64,000 nucleotides of DNA from Lachnoclostridium phytofermentans ISDg (GTDB lineage: Bacteria; Bacillota; Clostridia; Lachnospirales; Lachnospiraceae): the NCBI RefSeq assembly GCF_000018685.1, contig NC_010001.1, positions 3,996,001-4,060,000 on the forward strand, read 5' to 3'. How positions within the stretch are numbered: the first letter of the stretch is position 1; the number at the start of each line of letters is the position of its first letter. Below, piece by piece: positions 8,423 to 17,427 of this stretch. Under the pieces are notes generated by a model. It worked only from the letters and a program-made list of their open reading frames with translations, was not told the origin of the DNA and ran no database searches. The translations under genes and the position numbers were made by a program.

Positions 8423-8609
8423 AAAAGTGTCCGCAGTTCATATACAAAATTAAAAACATAATATAAACTTTAACAACAATCTAAAAAAGTACACTTTGCA
8501 AACTTTTCCTTGTCATGATTAAATCTTATGTTTATTGTCATGATTAGATTAAACTTATGTTCATAATTATAACACAATTTCCTATCGATAGCGCCCATAC
8601 TGGGCACAG

Positions 8610-8651
8610 GAAAAGAGATGACTAACAACAAAGTGTTAACCATCTCTTTTC
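8610..8651. terminator. Hairpin downstream of the DUF6106-like gene
   Basis: An 11-bp perfect stem GAAAAGAGATG (8610-8620) pairs with 8641-8651. T tracts are weak on both strands. It lies 33 bp after the stop of the minus-strand membrane protein, and a small palindrome GCCCA-TAC-TGGGC (8593-8605) sits beside it. Confidence 0.6.
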
Positions 8652-8683
8652 TATTTCATTATAAACTAATCCTATTTTAAAAA

Positions 8684-9193
8684 TTATACCTCAACAACTT
8701 TACGTGGAGATTTTTGCTTAATAGACGTAATCATCTTCTCATTTGGCTCAAAAAGAATTTTGGTCACTGCGCCATCTTGGCGAACAATAATCGCAAATAC
8801 TCTAGCTTCTGGATTTTGAGAAGTGAAATCTTTAACCTTTAATTGTTGTATATGGTTAAAACTATCTAAGGAGTGAGATTTTGCAGGTGCCATGATCTCA
8901 ACCTTTTCAAAGTCAATACGAAGTGCTGTCTTTCTCTTTGCATTTCCCATAATCTTATCGAAATCTAACTGACCATCACAAAATACATACTCATATTCAA
9001 TGGAGTTCATTCTAGGGAAAAAGAAAATACAAAGTACCACTAATACTGACGCTATAAAAGTAGCGATGCTACCTAAAATAGCTCCTCCCACAAAGAATAC
9101 CACTAAAATCCCAAATACTGCAGCAATTTGAATCATAAGCGTTGTTGCTGATTTTTTTCTTTTCACGCCAGCTTCTGCGTAAGATTCATTCAT
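8684..9193 (-). CDS. Membrane protein, DUF6106-like
   Basis: 169 residues. The N-terminus starts MNESYAEAGVKRKK, then two close hydrophobic helices (about 18-38 and 40-62), then a soluble beta-rich domain with a Cys-containing strand (YEYVFCDGQLDF) and an ILFEPNEKM strand before a basic tail. The start MNxSY-x-E-x-x-V-K-R-K and topology resemble DUF6106 proteins of Lachnospiraceae. A strong AGGAGG site precedes ATG. Monocistronic, with its own hairpin downstream. Function unknown. Confidence 0.6.
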   Translation of the reverse strand: MNESYAEAGVKRKKSATTLMIQIAAVFGILVVFFVGGAILGSIATFIASVLVVLCIFFFPRMNSIEYEYVFCDGQLDFDKIMGNAKRKTALRIDFEKVEIMAPAKSHSLDSFNHIQQLKVKDFTSQNPEARVFAIIVRQDGAVTKILFEPNEKMITSIKQKSPRKVVEV

Positions 9194-9482
9194 ATTACTT
9201 CATCCTCCTATGTCATTTTTCCGTATGAGTTCCCCTAAAGCTACTTACGGATAGGAGAATCACGATTCCTTGCTACCTTTATTATACTAAATTATTTATA
9301 AAAGTAAAAGGACTTTATTATCTTTTAAGGAATAATGCGAATATACTTCATATCGAAAACGTACTTTTTCTTGTTTATAGGTAATTACAACAATATTTCC
9401 TATACGCTGAAAGAATCCATGTATACTCATACTTATACATGGATTCTAAAGTCTTAAGATATATTAATTTTATATCAGTAAA

Positions 9483-11108
9483 TTACATCATACCCATTCC
9501 GCCAGGGCCGCCTGCTGGCATAGCTGGAGCTGGTTCTTTAATGGATGCAACTGCAGCTTCTGTTGTTAAGAATGTAGAAGCAACACTGGTTGCATTCTGA
9601 AGAGCACTTCTTGTAACCTTAGAAGGATCAAGAATTCCGTCTTCTACCATATCTACATACTTCTCAGTTAGGGCATTGAAACCAACACCTGTTTTCTTTT
9701 CTCTAACCTTGTTAACAATAACAGCGCCTTCTAAACCAGCGTTTTGAGCGATGCATGATAATGGAGCTTCTAATGCTTTTAATATAATCTGTGCACCAGT
9801 TCTCTCATCACCTTCTAATTTAGCAGCAAGTTTAGCAACTTCCTTAGATGCATGGATGTAAGCAGAACCGCCACCTGCGATAATACCTTCTTCCACAGCT
9901 GCTCTTGTAGCTGCTAAAGCATCTTCCATACGAAGCTTCTTCTCTTTCATCTCAGTCTCTGTTGCAGCACCAACACGAATTACAGCTACACCACCTGCAA
10001 GTTTAGCAAGTCTCTCCTGTAATTTTTCTTTATCAAATTCTGATGTTGTTTCAGCAATCTGAGCCTTAATCTGAGAAATTCTAGCTTCGATTTCTGCTTT
10101 ATTTCCTTCACCATCAACAATGATAGTGTTTTCTTTCTGAATTTTAACGGATTTTGCACGACCAAGCTGATCTAATGTAGCTTCTTTTAAGTCAAGGCCA
10201 AGTTCATCAGAGATAACAGTACCACCAGTTAAAATAGCGATATCTTGTAACATAGCCTTTCTTCTATCACCATAACCTGGCGCCTTAACACCAACAACAG
10301 TGAATGTCCCTCTTAACTTATTGATTACTAATGTTGTTAAAGCTTCGCCTTCGATATCTTCAGCGATGATTAATAATCTGGATCCACTTTGAACAATCTG
10401 CTCAAGAACAGGAAGGATCTCCTGAATGTTGCTGATCTTCTTATCTGTGATTAAAATATATGGATTATCTAGATTTGCTTCCATCTTATCCATATCAGTC
10501 GCCATATATGCGGAAACATATCCACGGTCAAATTGCATACCTTCTACTAAGTCAAGCTCAGTCTGCATAGTCTTAGACTCTTCAATGGTGATAACACCAT
10601 CTTTGCTAACTTTATCCATAGCATCCGCAACCATCTCACCTACGGAATCATCGCCAGCAGAGATTGCAGCAACCTTAGCAATCTGATCTTTACCATTAAT
10701 TGCTGAGCTCATACTGCTAATTGCTTCAACAGCGCAATCAGTAGCTTTCTTCATACCTCTTCTTAAGATGATCGGATTAGCACCTGCTGCAAGATTTTTC
10801 ATACCTTCGTTAATCATAGCTTGAGCAAGAACAGTAGCTGTTGTTGTACCATCACCTGCTACATCATTTGTCTTTGTAGCAACTTCTTTTACAAGCTGAG
10901 CGCCCATATTCTCAAAGGAATCTTCTAACTCAATTTCTTTTGCAATAGTAACACCATCATTTGTAATTAATGGTGCACCGAAGGACTTATCAAGAACTAC
11001 ATTTCTTCCCTTTGGTCCTAGAGTTACTCTTACTGTATTTGCTAACTTGTTTACACCAGCTTCCATCGCTACTCTGGCATCTGCACTATATTTAATATCC
11101 TTAGCCAT
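9483..11108 (-). CDS. groL: Chaperonin GroEL (Hsp60)
   Basis: 541 residues, normal length. ATP-driven folding chamber subunit that works with GroES. Visible landmarks are VTLGPKGRNVV, the ATP site DGTTTATVLAQ, the intermediate-domain Asp in the VEEGIIAGGG region and the C-terminal GGPGGMGMM tail. It is the second gene of the groESL operon, 98 bp after groS, and is controlled through the CIRCE element upstream of groS. Confidence 0.99.
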   Translation of the reverse strand: MAKDIKYSADARVAMEAGVNKLANTVRVTLGPKGRNVVLDKSFGAPLITNDGVTIAKEIELEDSFENMGAQLVKEVATKTNDVAGDGTTTATVLAQAMINEGMKNLAAGANPIILRRGMKKATDCAVEAISSMSSAINGKDQIAKVAAISAGDDSVGEMVADAMDKVSKDGVITIEESKTMQTELDLVEGMQFDRGYVSAYMATDMDKMEANLDNPYILITDKKISNIQEILPVLEQIVQSGSRLLIIAEDIEGEALTTLVINKLRGTFTVVGVKAPGYGDRRKAMLQDIAILTGGTVISDELGLDLKEATLDQLGRAKSVKIQKENTIIVDGEGNKAEIEARISQIKAQIAETTSEFDKEKLQERLAKLAGGVAVIRVGAATETEMKEKKLRMEDALAATRAAVEEGIIAGGGSAYIHASKEVAKLAAKLEGDERTGAQIILKALEAPLSCIAQNAGLEGAVIVNKVREKKTGVGFNALTEKYVDMVEDGILDPSKVTRSALQNATSVASTFLTTEAAVASIKEPAPAMPAGGPGGMGMM

Positions 11109-11206
11109 AATTGTATTCCTCCAAGTTTTAATTTATAATAATTCTGATTATATTTTCACGTTTTATTTATATGAATCATAAAAATATGATTCACACTTTA
11201 TTATTA

Positions 11207-11494
11207 TTAATCTGCTACAATTGCTACGATATCGTTTTGTTTTACAACGATAAATTCTTCTTCATCTAATTTTACTTCAGTTCCAGCATATTTGGAATAA
11301 ATAACTTTGTCGCCAACTTTAACCTGCATGGTTACTTCTTTTCCATCCACCATTCCACCAGGGCCAACTGCAACAACCTCTGCTTGTTGTGGTTTTTCTT
11401 TTGCCTGACCAGGTAATACAATACCCGACTTTGTAGTCTCTTCTGCTACGAGTTGCTTTAATACAACTTTGTCTCCTAATGGCACTAATTTCAT
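11207..11494 (-). CDS. groS: Co-chaperonin GroES (Hsp10)
   Basis: 95 residues, normal length. Forms the heptameric lid of the GroEL chamber. The N-terminal strand MKLVPLGDKVVLKQ, mobile loop ETTKSGIVLPGQAKEKP and C-terminal VVKQNDIVAIV are typical. First gene of the groESL operon, preceded by AAGGAGG and a CIRCE operator. Confidence 0.99.
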   Translation of the reverse strand: MKLVPLGDKVVLKQLVAEETTKSGIVLPGQAKEKPQQAEVVAVGPGGMVDGKEVTMQVKVGDKVIYSKYAGTEVKLDEEEFIVVKQNDIVAIVAD

Positions 11495-11531
11495 ATTTAT
11501 TTCCTCCTTTAATACTGTATCATATCAGTTA

Positions 11532-11558
11532 TTAGCACTCACTCTATTCGAGTGCTAA
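11532..11558 (-). promoter_or_regulatory. CIRCE operator (HrcA)
   Basis: Perfect CIRCE: TTAGCACTC, 9-nt spacer, GAGTGCTAA. It lies just after the predicted transcription start of groESL and is the known binding site of the HrcA heat-shock repressor. hrcA itself is not in the window. Confidence 0.98.
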
Positions 11559-11569
11559 TCGTTGAGTAT

Positions 11570-11598
11570 ATATTAGTAAATTTTACTTCAATGTGCAA
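11570..11598 (-). promoter_or_regulatory. groESL promoter
   Basis: TTGCAC (11598-11593) and TAATAT (11575-11570) with a 17-bp spacer on the minus strand, placing the transcript start a few bases before the CIRCE element. Confidence 0.6.
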
Positions 11599-11762
11599 CT
11601 TCTTTTTTTAATCAAAACGTTTCAAAAACCTTACTTATCTATTATATACTCTCGTATACTCTTGTATTCTCACTTTTTTATACTTTTTCATCTGTTTTAC
11701 TAGATTCTTCTATAAAAATTGCAGCTTTTCCTTTCTTCATCTAGCAACTCAATTACTAATAA

Positions 11763-11791
11763 TTTACATCTCTTTGCAACCATGTTATAAT
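11763..11791 (+). promoter_or_regulatory. Promoter of the VanZ-like gene
   Basis: TTTACA (11763-11768) and a perfect TATAAT (11786-11791) separated by 17 bp, about 95 bp upstream of the ATG at 11887. Confidence 0.65.
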
Positions 11792-11886
11792 TGTTAACGT
11801 AGAAAATACTTTACATACCTACTATAAACTAAACTCTTGGTTTTTTCACTAAGAATAACACCTACATAGGATTGAGAGGAAATTGC

Positions 11887-12573
11887 ATGGTTATAAAAAT
11901 ATTAAAACGCGGTATTTCCGCTATCTTGGGATTACTTTGTATTGGACTTATTCTTGTTACAGCAGTGGAAGTACTAAGCTTTCACGTTGGATATGATACG
12001 GGTGGCGTCTTTTTAGGGCTCTTTAGCATCACCCTGCTCTCATTGATTGCATCCTCACTTCTCTCTAGTTCCTTTCAAGAAATAAAGTGGAAACAGTATT
12101 CCATGAGAGCTGGTCTATTACTAATTTTTGTGTTTTATTGCCTCATACTTCTTAACTTACTTTTTACAAGTAGACATTTCTTTTTTGAAAATGCTTTTTC
12201 AAGTAATATCAAAAGGAGATTTATGACGGGTACAAACTTTATCCCATTTCATACTATGATGAGTTATTTAAAAAATTCCGATAACTTAAATTCATCCATT
12301 ATATACACTAATATTTTTGGTAATCTGGCCGCGTTTGCACCAATGGGTTTTTTTTTACCACTGTTGTTTCAAAAGCTTAGAAAATTTCTCCCATTTGCTT
12401 GTGTAATGTTTCTTACTATTGCTGTTATTGAGTTAGCCCAATTTATAACAAACCTTGGTGTTATGGATATTGATGACTTAATTTTAAACCTAAGCGGTGC
12501 ATCAATTGCTTTTTTCCTATGTAAATTACCATTCCTTATGAAGATATTTCAGAGATTTCATTGGATTTCATAG
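11887..12573 (+). CDS. VanZ-like membrane protein
   Basis: 228 residues if started at ATG 11887, chosen because GAGAGGA lies just upstream at 11875-11880; an in-frame TTG at 11872 would place the ribosome site inside the gene. Five hydrophobic spans are visible. The VanZ-family pattern is present: TNIFGNLAAFAPMGFFLP, then IELAQFITNLGVMDIDDLILN. VanZ of Tn1546 gives low teicoplanin resistance; most chromosomal homologues have unknown roles in the envelope. Monocistronic, with a strong bidirectional terminator downstream. Confidence 0.85.
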   Translation: MVIKILKRGISAILGLLCIGLILVTAVEVLSFHVGYDTGGVFLGLFSITLLSLIASSLLSSSFQEIKWKQYSMRAGLLLIFVFYCLILLNLLFTSRHFFFENAFSSNIKRRFMTGTNFIPFHTMMSYLKNSDNLNSSIIYTNIFGNLAAFAPMGFFLPLLFQKLRKFLPFACVMFLTIAVIELAQFITNLGVMDIDDLILNLSGASIAFFLCKLPFLMKIFQRFHWIS

Positions 12574-12578
12574 AATGA

Positions 12579-12656
12579 AGCGAGGACAAACGAAAATATT
12601 CCAGAGTGAAACTTAATTCTTTCCACTTGGAATTTTTCGTTTGTCCTCGCTTTTTG
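12579..12656. terminator. Long bidirectional terminator
   Basis: AAGCGAGGACAAACGAAAA (from 12579) pairs with TTTTCGTTTGTCCTCGCTT ending near 12652, extended inside by ATTCCA/TGGAAT, and followed by TTTTT. It separates the VanZ-like gene from the convergent DUF6062 gene. Confidence 0.9.
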
Positions 12657-12662
12657 ATAACT

Positions 12663-13388
12663 TTATTTATCTTCTACAGGAACACTATTGGTCTTTCGGA
12701 TTGTTCTTGGAAGAGCATCTTTTGAGTTCTTCCATGGTTCATTGACATAGCGATAATCAAATTTATCCGTAAACCATTCTAAGTCATCTCTGACTCTTTT
12801 CATATTATCTACATAAAGTGTTCCGATTTCGGAACGAAACTCTTCTAACATTGCACCATTTAGATGCCTCTCTGCTAAATCATACAACATTCCAAAATGC
12901 TTAGTACAGAATCCTTTCGATGCACGAAACTTCTTTCTAAATTCATCTTCTTTACGATAGAGATAGAAAAAAGAAGTAAGATAAAGTTCGAACATCCCTT
13001 TTATTTTATCGCAGACAAAACAAGTATGCTCTAAACTTCTAGTATAATCTACAACAGGATGAACTCCTTCTTTTTTCTTAAAGAATCCGCCACCCATAGC
13101 CTGCTTTTGCTGTAATAGTTTCTCAGTCTCTTTAATAGAACGATCCATATGTGTCTTTAACATTAATGCTAAACCAAGACGGTTCTGATTTTCATACAGT
13201 AACTTGATATGATTGGAGCAAAAACCAGCCTGATCCGTTACCATACGCACATCCTCCTCCATGTAGCTTGGCCCCATGGTAAAGTCAATTGCATTTTTTT
13301 GTAGAGTTTCATACATCTCGCAAACAGGGCATTCACACTCTTTATTGAACGCATCATTTACTGGTATAGTATATAATTGCTCTTTCAT
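12663..13388 (-). CDS. DUF6062 Cys-rich protein
   Basis: 241 residues, no membrane span. It holds two copies of a metal-site pattern: CECPVCEMYE (about 18-27) with GFCSNH (57-62), and HTCFVCDKI with GFCTKH (about 158-163). Paired CxxC and FCxxH motifs suggest zinc or Fe-S coordination. This matches Lachnospiraceae proteins annotated DUF6062. It lies 136 bp downstream of another CxxC protein (DUF2225) and may share its transcript. No clear ribosome site precedes ATG. Function unknown. Confidence 0.75.
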   Translation of the reverse strand: MKEQLYTIPVNDAFNKECECPVCEMYETLQKNAIDFTMGPSYMEEDVRMVTDQAGFCSNHIKLLYENQNRLGLALMLKTHMDRSIKETEKLLQQKQAMGGGFFKKKEGVHPVVDYTRSLEHTCFVCDKIKGMFELYLTSFFYLYRKEDEFRKKFRASKGFCTKHFGMLYDLAERHLNGAMLEEFRSEIGTLYVDNMKRVRDDLEWFTDKFDYRYVNEPWKNSKDALPRTIRKTNSVPVEDK

Positions 13389-13524
13389 ATTAATAATTAA
13401 GCCTTTCCATAGCCTGCAGGTTTTGAGCTGCAGGCTCTAATTTACGTGTGAAAATTTTTATTATCTCACATTTCTGGCTATATTGCCTTTTTTATATCGA
13501 TAGCTACTTTTTGCACCAGATTTC

Positions 13525-14355
13525 TTAATTATTCATCAGATCTTTTAACTGCCTTGCCTTATCTTTGATACGTTCATTGGCATCTCTAGCTACAATTACC
13601 TTAGAAATATAACGAAGTGCATCCTCTGTCTTTCCGGTTCTTCTTGCTAAATCAGCTAAAAGGTATGTAATGGTAGCCTCATCCATTCCACACATTGGGA
13701 AGTTTTCTTTCGAATAAGCTTCTACAAATCCCTCATAAGCTTTTGTTAAAAAGTCAACTTCTTCGGCCTCTAACTGTGCAACTACTTTATCGTAGTTTGG
13801 TGTAGTCGTAGGAAGAGATTCTTTCTTCCCACGCACTAACCAACCTGTTTTTAGACAGGTATATGCTTTTTCACTTAGTTTACCTTTCTTTACAATGGTA
13901 TTAACCAAAGCAAGCTTATGCTTTGTGATAGCCTCATCGTATGATACGATATCACCACTTGGCGCAGCACCTTTGTAAACGGAAGAAATGCTAGCCTTAA
14001 TTAATTTTGCCTGTGGCGAAGTCATAAAATTAAAGAAACGATTAAGCGCTGCATAACCGCATACCGGACAATCCACTACATCGTATTTTAAAGAATCGAC
14101 TAACTGGTATTTTGGACGTAAATCTGTATCCGCGGATATTAATTTTACTTTTCCCGTTTTCACAGTCTTAGACTTAAACTCAATATCACACACCGGACAA
14201 GTATAGGATTTTTCAAAGATAAAATCCGCCTCAGTTATCTGAGGCTTATCTTCCTTATCTGATTTCCCCTGTTGCCCTTCATTCGCTTCATACACATCCA
14301 TATTGGTAAGCTTTCCTAACCCCATTGATTCTAACCCAGAAAATAAATTGGCCAT
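13525..14355 (-). CDS. DUF2225 CxxC protein
   Basis: 276 residues, soluble. Two CxxC pairs near the N-terminus (SYTCPVCDIEF and VVDCPVCGYAA) form the DUF2225 zinc-ribbon-like region; the C-terminal half is helical and resembles TPR-type repeats (ending YISKVIVARDANERIKDKARQL). DUF2225 proteins are widespread in Clostridia and have no established function. The gene starts 12 bp after glnS with AAGGAGG, so it is very likely cotranscribed and possibly translationally coupled. Confidence 0.8.
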   Translation of the reverse strand: MANLFSGLESMGLGKLTNMDVYEANEGQQGKSDKEDKPQITEADFIFEKSYTCPVCDIEFKSKTVKTGKVKLISADTDLRPKYQLVDSLKYDVVDCPVCGYAALNRFFNFMTSPQAKLIKASISSVYKGAAPSGDIVSYDEAITKHKLALVNTIVKKGKLSEKAYTCLKTGWLVRGKKESLPTTTPNYDKVVAQLEAEEVDFLTKAYEGFVEAYSKENFPMCGMDEATITYLLADLARRTGKTEDALRYISKVIVARDANERIKDKARQLKDLMNN

Positions 14356-14367
14356 CTCATTCCCTCC

Positions 14368-16065
14368 TTATGCAGGCTTATAACCGCTCTTTAGTGATGC
14401 AATTCTATTAAATACTAGTTTTTCGTCTGTGGAATCTTTGCAATCCACACAAAAGAATCCATTTCTTAAGAACTGGAATCTATCAAATGCTTTTGCACCC
14501 TGTAAGCTTGGTTCTACGTAGCACTCTCTAACAACAATAGAATTTGGATTAAGATTTACGGAACCATCTTCGCTATAAACGCCTTTTTCCTCATCTACTA
14601 GATTCTCATATAATCTGGCTTCTGCCTTGATTGCATGCGGTGCAGATACCCAATGAATCGTACCTTTCACCTTTCTTGCATTAAAACCAGAGCCACTCTT
14701 TGTTTCCGGATCGTACGTACAATAAACTTCTGTAACATTACCAGCATCATCTGTTTTATAATCAGTGCAGGTTACAAAATAAGCATTCATTAATCGAACT
14801 TCATTACCTGGGAAGAGACGGAAATATTTCTTAGGTGGCTCGATCATGAAATCTTCTCTTTCGATATAAAGCTCTCTACTAAATGGTACTTCTCTTGTCC
14901 CCATTTCTTCATTTTCCTGATTATTCATTGCTTCTAAATACTCAACTTGTCCTTCCGGATAATTCGTAATAATTAGCTTTATTGGATCTATGATTGCCAT
15001 AACACGGTTTGCTTTTAACTTTAAATCCTCACGAATACAATACTCAAGCATGGTATAATCTACCGAGCTATTGCTCTTTGAAACACCACAGAGCTCCATA
15101 AACAAACGAATCGATTCTGGTGTAAATCCTCTTCTTCTTAACGCACTGATACTTACTAATCTTGGATCATCCCAACCATCTACAACACCATCTTCCACTA
15201 ATTTCTTGATATAGCGCTTTCCAGTAATTACATTGGTTAAGTACATCTTTGCAAACTCAATCTGCTTTGGTGGATTCTCGTATTCGAGTTCACGTACTAC
15301 CCAGTCATAAAGTGGTCTATGGTCTTCAAACTCTAGCGTACAGATGGAGTGTGTAATTCCTTCGATCGCATCCTCAATTGGATGGGCAAAGTCATACATC
15401 GGATAAATGCACCATGTATCTCCAGTGTTGTGGTGAGTCATTCTCGCTACACGATAAATTACTGGATCACGCATATTGATATTAGGTGATGACATATCAA
15501 TCTTAGCTCGAAGTACCTTCGAACCATCTGGGAACTCACCATTCTTCATTTTTTCAAATAAATCAAGGTTTTCTTCCATGCTACGATCACGGTAAGGACT
15601 ATTCTTTCCTGGCTCTGTTAAAGTTCCACGATACTCTCTCATCTCTTCCGCAGATAAATCGCAAACAAAAGCTTTTCCTTTTTTAATTAACTTTACTGCA
15701 CCTTCATACATATGCTCAAAATAATCAGAAGCAAAGAAAAGTCGATCCTCAAAATCTCCACCAATCCACTTTACATCTTCAATAATAGATTCGACAAATT
15801 CTGTTTTTTCCTTAGTAGGATTTGTATCGTCAAAACGTAAATTGAATGTACCACCATATTTTTTCGCTAATCCACTATTTAAAATAATGGACTTTGCATG
15901 TCCAATATGAAGATATCCGTTTGGTTCTGGCGGGAATCTTGTTACTACCTTTTTACAATGTCCCTCAGCTATATCTTTATCAATGATCTGTTCAATAAAG
16001 TTTTTTGAGACAACCTCTTTCTCTACTGCCTCATTTACCTCTAGTTTGTTAACATCGCTGTCCAT
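14368..16065 (-). CDS. glnS: Glutaminyl-tRNA synthetase
   Basis: 565 residues from the ATG at 16065, chosen because AGGAGGAAC lies directly upstream; an earlier in-frame ATG would bury this site in the gene. Class I synthetase charging tRNA-Gln. The HIGH motif is in PNGYLHIGHAKS; the substrate loop LRFDDTNPTKE, the GWDDPRL motif and RRRGFTPESI are typical of GlnRS. The KMSKS position reads ITGKRYIKKLV, the form common in clostridial GlnRS. The C-terminal beta-barrel anticodon domains are complete. Direct Gln charging makes GatCAB dispensable for Gln, unlike in Bacilli. First gene of a unit with the DUF2225 gene. Confidence 0.96.
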   Translation of the reverse strand: MDSDVNKLEVNEAVEKEVVSKNFIEQIIDKDIAEGHCKKVVTRFPPEPNGYLHIGHAKSIILNSGLAKKYGGTFNLRFDDTNPTKEKTEFVESIIEDVKWIGGDFEDRLFFASDYFEHMYEGAVKLIKKGKAFVCDLSAEEMREYRGTLTEPGKNSPYRDRSMEENLDLFEKMKNGEFPDGSKVLRAKIDMSSPNINMRDPVIYRVARMTHHNTGDTWCIYPMYDFAHPIEDAIEGITHSICTLEFEDHRPLYDWVVRELEYENPPKQIEFAKMYLTNVITGKRYIKKLVEDGVVDGWDDPRLVSISALRRRGFTPESIRLFMELCGVSKSNSSVDYTMLEYCIREDLKLKANRVMAIIDPIKLIITNYPEGQVEYLEAMNNQENEEMGTREVPFSRELYIEREDFMIEPPKKYFRLFPGNEVRLMNAYFVTCTDYKTDDAGNVTEVYCTYDPETKSGSGFNARKVKGTIHWVSAPHAIKAEARLYENLVDEEKGVYSEDGSVNLNPNSIVVRECYVEPSLQGAKAFDRFQFLRNGFFCVDCKDSTDEKLVFNRIASLKSGYKPA

Positions 16066-16383
16066 GATGTTCCTCCTAAAATGATATCTCAATAATTCTG
16101 CCTTTATGGCATTTACTTATAATTTTACAATCTACTACTTATCATATCACACATTTTTCAAATAGAAAAGATAGAATCTTGTGTAGTGGTAATAATTGAG
16201 ACTTAAGTCACAAACAAGGAAAAGCATGCTTCGTGTACATTTCCTTGCCATAAACAAAACCTCTTCCTGGCATATTACTATCGTGCCAGGAAGAGGTTTC
16301 TTTACTAACTATTATTCCATTTTCATAAGTTTTATATTAGTACTTCTAGTAGTTTAGTGAATCTTTAGCTATTACAAGAATTT
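16066..16383. other. Intergenic region upstream of glnS
   Basis: No gene seen. It holds a copy of the dispersed leader motif (about 16214-16252) and the terminator of the SleB-like gene. No convincing promoter was found by eye. Confidence 0.5.
16257..16299 (-). terminator. Terminator of the SleB-like gene
   Basis: A perfect 16-bp stem AAACCTCTTCCTGGCA (16257-16272) with 16284-16299. On the minus strand it ends in TTTTGTTT. Confidence 0.85.
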
Positions 16384-16950
16384 CTAATAGAATTTCTCAA
16401 AAAAGATATGTTTCCCAATAATTTTATATGGTATCTTTGCCTTCACACACTTTGCTTTGGTTTCCGTTACATAACTATTAAAGTATAGATAATCACCTAT
16501 TATATTCGTACCATTCATTGCGGCTTTTGCAGCTTCTTTACATTCTGCCATTACATTTTTTTGTTCCTCACTTTTATAGTTTCCGTATACATAAAGCTTT
16601 AGTGCTGCTTCTAATGGTGCACCCTTTGTAGTGTATTTACCACTTTTAGTTAAATTATAAGCAGGTTCAAACTGACGTCCCCAGCGTTTTAAATCATAAA
16701 CTGCTTCTCTTATCGTTGTTACATGATCAAATAAATTACTATCTATACGATTTAGAATAACATTACCAACCGCAACTTTTCCTTTATAACTTTCCCAACC
16801 TGCCTCGCAATAGATGATAGCAGTTAATAATCTTAGTTCTGAGCTAGTGTAGGACTTTGCAGTGCTGGCTTCTGTTTTTATTGGTGTACTTGCTACACCA
16901 GACAATATGCAGACGATCAATAGTAGGGTAATAAGTTTTTTTAATTTCAT
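16384..16950 (-). CDS. Secreted SleB-like cell-wall hydrolase
   Basis: 188 residues from the ATG at 16950, selected because AAGGAG lies 8 nt upstream; the upstream extension is basic and lacks a ribosome site. A signal peptide (about 1-27) precedes a Hydrolase_2 (SleB catalytic) domain. The candidate catalytic Glu is in AIIYCEAGWESYKGK, followed by VAVGNVILNRI and RWGRQFEPAY, all typical of SleB/CwlJ-type peptidoglycan hydrolases. No peptidoglycan-binding repeat is present, so it is a minimal form. A role in spore germination or vegetative wall turnover cannot be separated from sequence alone. Confidence 0.87.
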   Translation of the reverse strand: MKLKKLITLLLIVCILSGVASTPIKTEASTAKSYTSSELRLLTAIIYCEAGWESYKGKVAVGNVILNRIDSNLFDHVTTIREAVYDLKRWGRQFEPAYNLTKSGKYTTKGAPLEAALKLYVYGNYKSEEQKNVMAECKEAAKAAMNGTNIIGDYLYFNSYVTETKAKCVKAKIPYKIIGKHIFFEKFY

Positions 16951-17243
16951 ATCAATTCTCCTTACTTGAAAACGGCAAGAGTCATCGTTCTTACCTTGGG
17001 AATGTATGTATCTTTCCATATAATTTATCTTTTCTTTGGAAAGATATCTTACATAGTGCTTCATATGTTTGTAACATTTATGTAACAATCTTAACATTCT
17101 TGTAGAATAATGTCAAATCCTTTAACTGCCATTTCTCAGATAACATTTCTCAGTTCCCATAGCTAATACCAATCAGCTGTATTGTCGTGCCCCCCTAAGT
17201 TAAGAGCACATCCCATGGAGAGTTTTTAATTGTTTCAATAAAA

Positions 17244-17307
17244 AAGAAGACCAATGGTGTGTTCCCTTAGAAGCTTTCACTCCTACCGACACTCCACTTG
17301 TCTTCTT
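17244..17307 (-). terminator. Terminator of the DUF4097-DUF3810 unit
   Basis: On the minus strand AAGAAGAC (17307-17300) pairs with GTCTTCTT (17251-17244), followed by TTTTATTG. The loop contains further weak pairing. The rest of 16951-17427 shows no gene. Confidence 0.65.
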
Positions 17308-17427
17308 GATTAATAAGGTTCCTACCTAATAGATAATCGTTGCATACTTGTAGATAATTGCATACTGGTATTAATCGCAAATCCTACTTTTATACAGTCT
17401 ACTTCTTGTAATTCATTTATTCCTACA

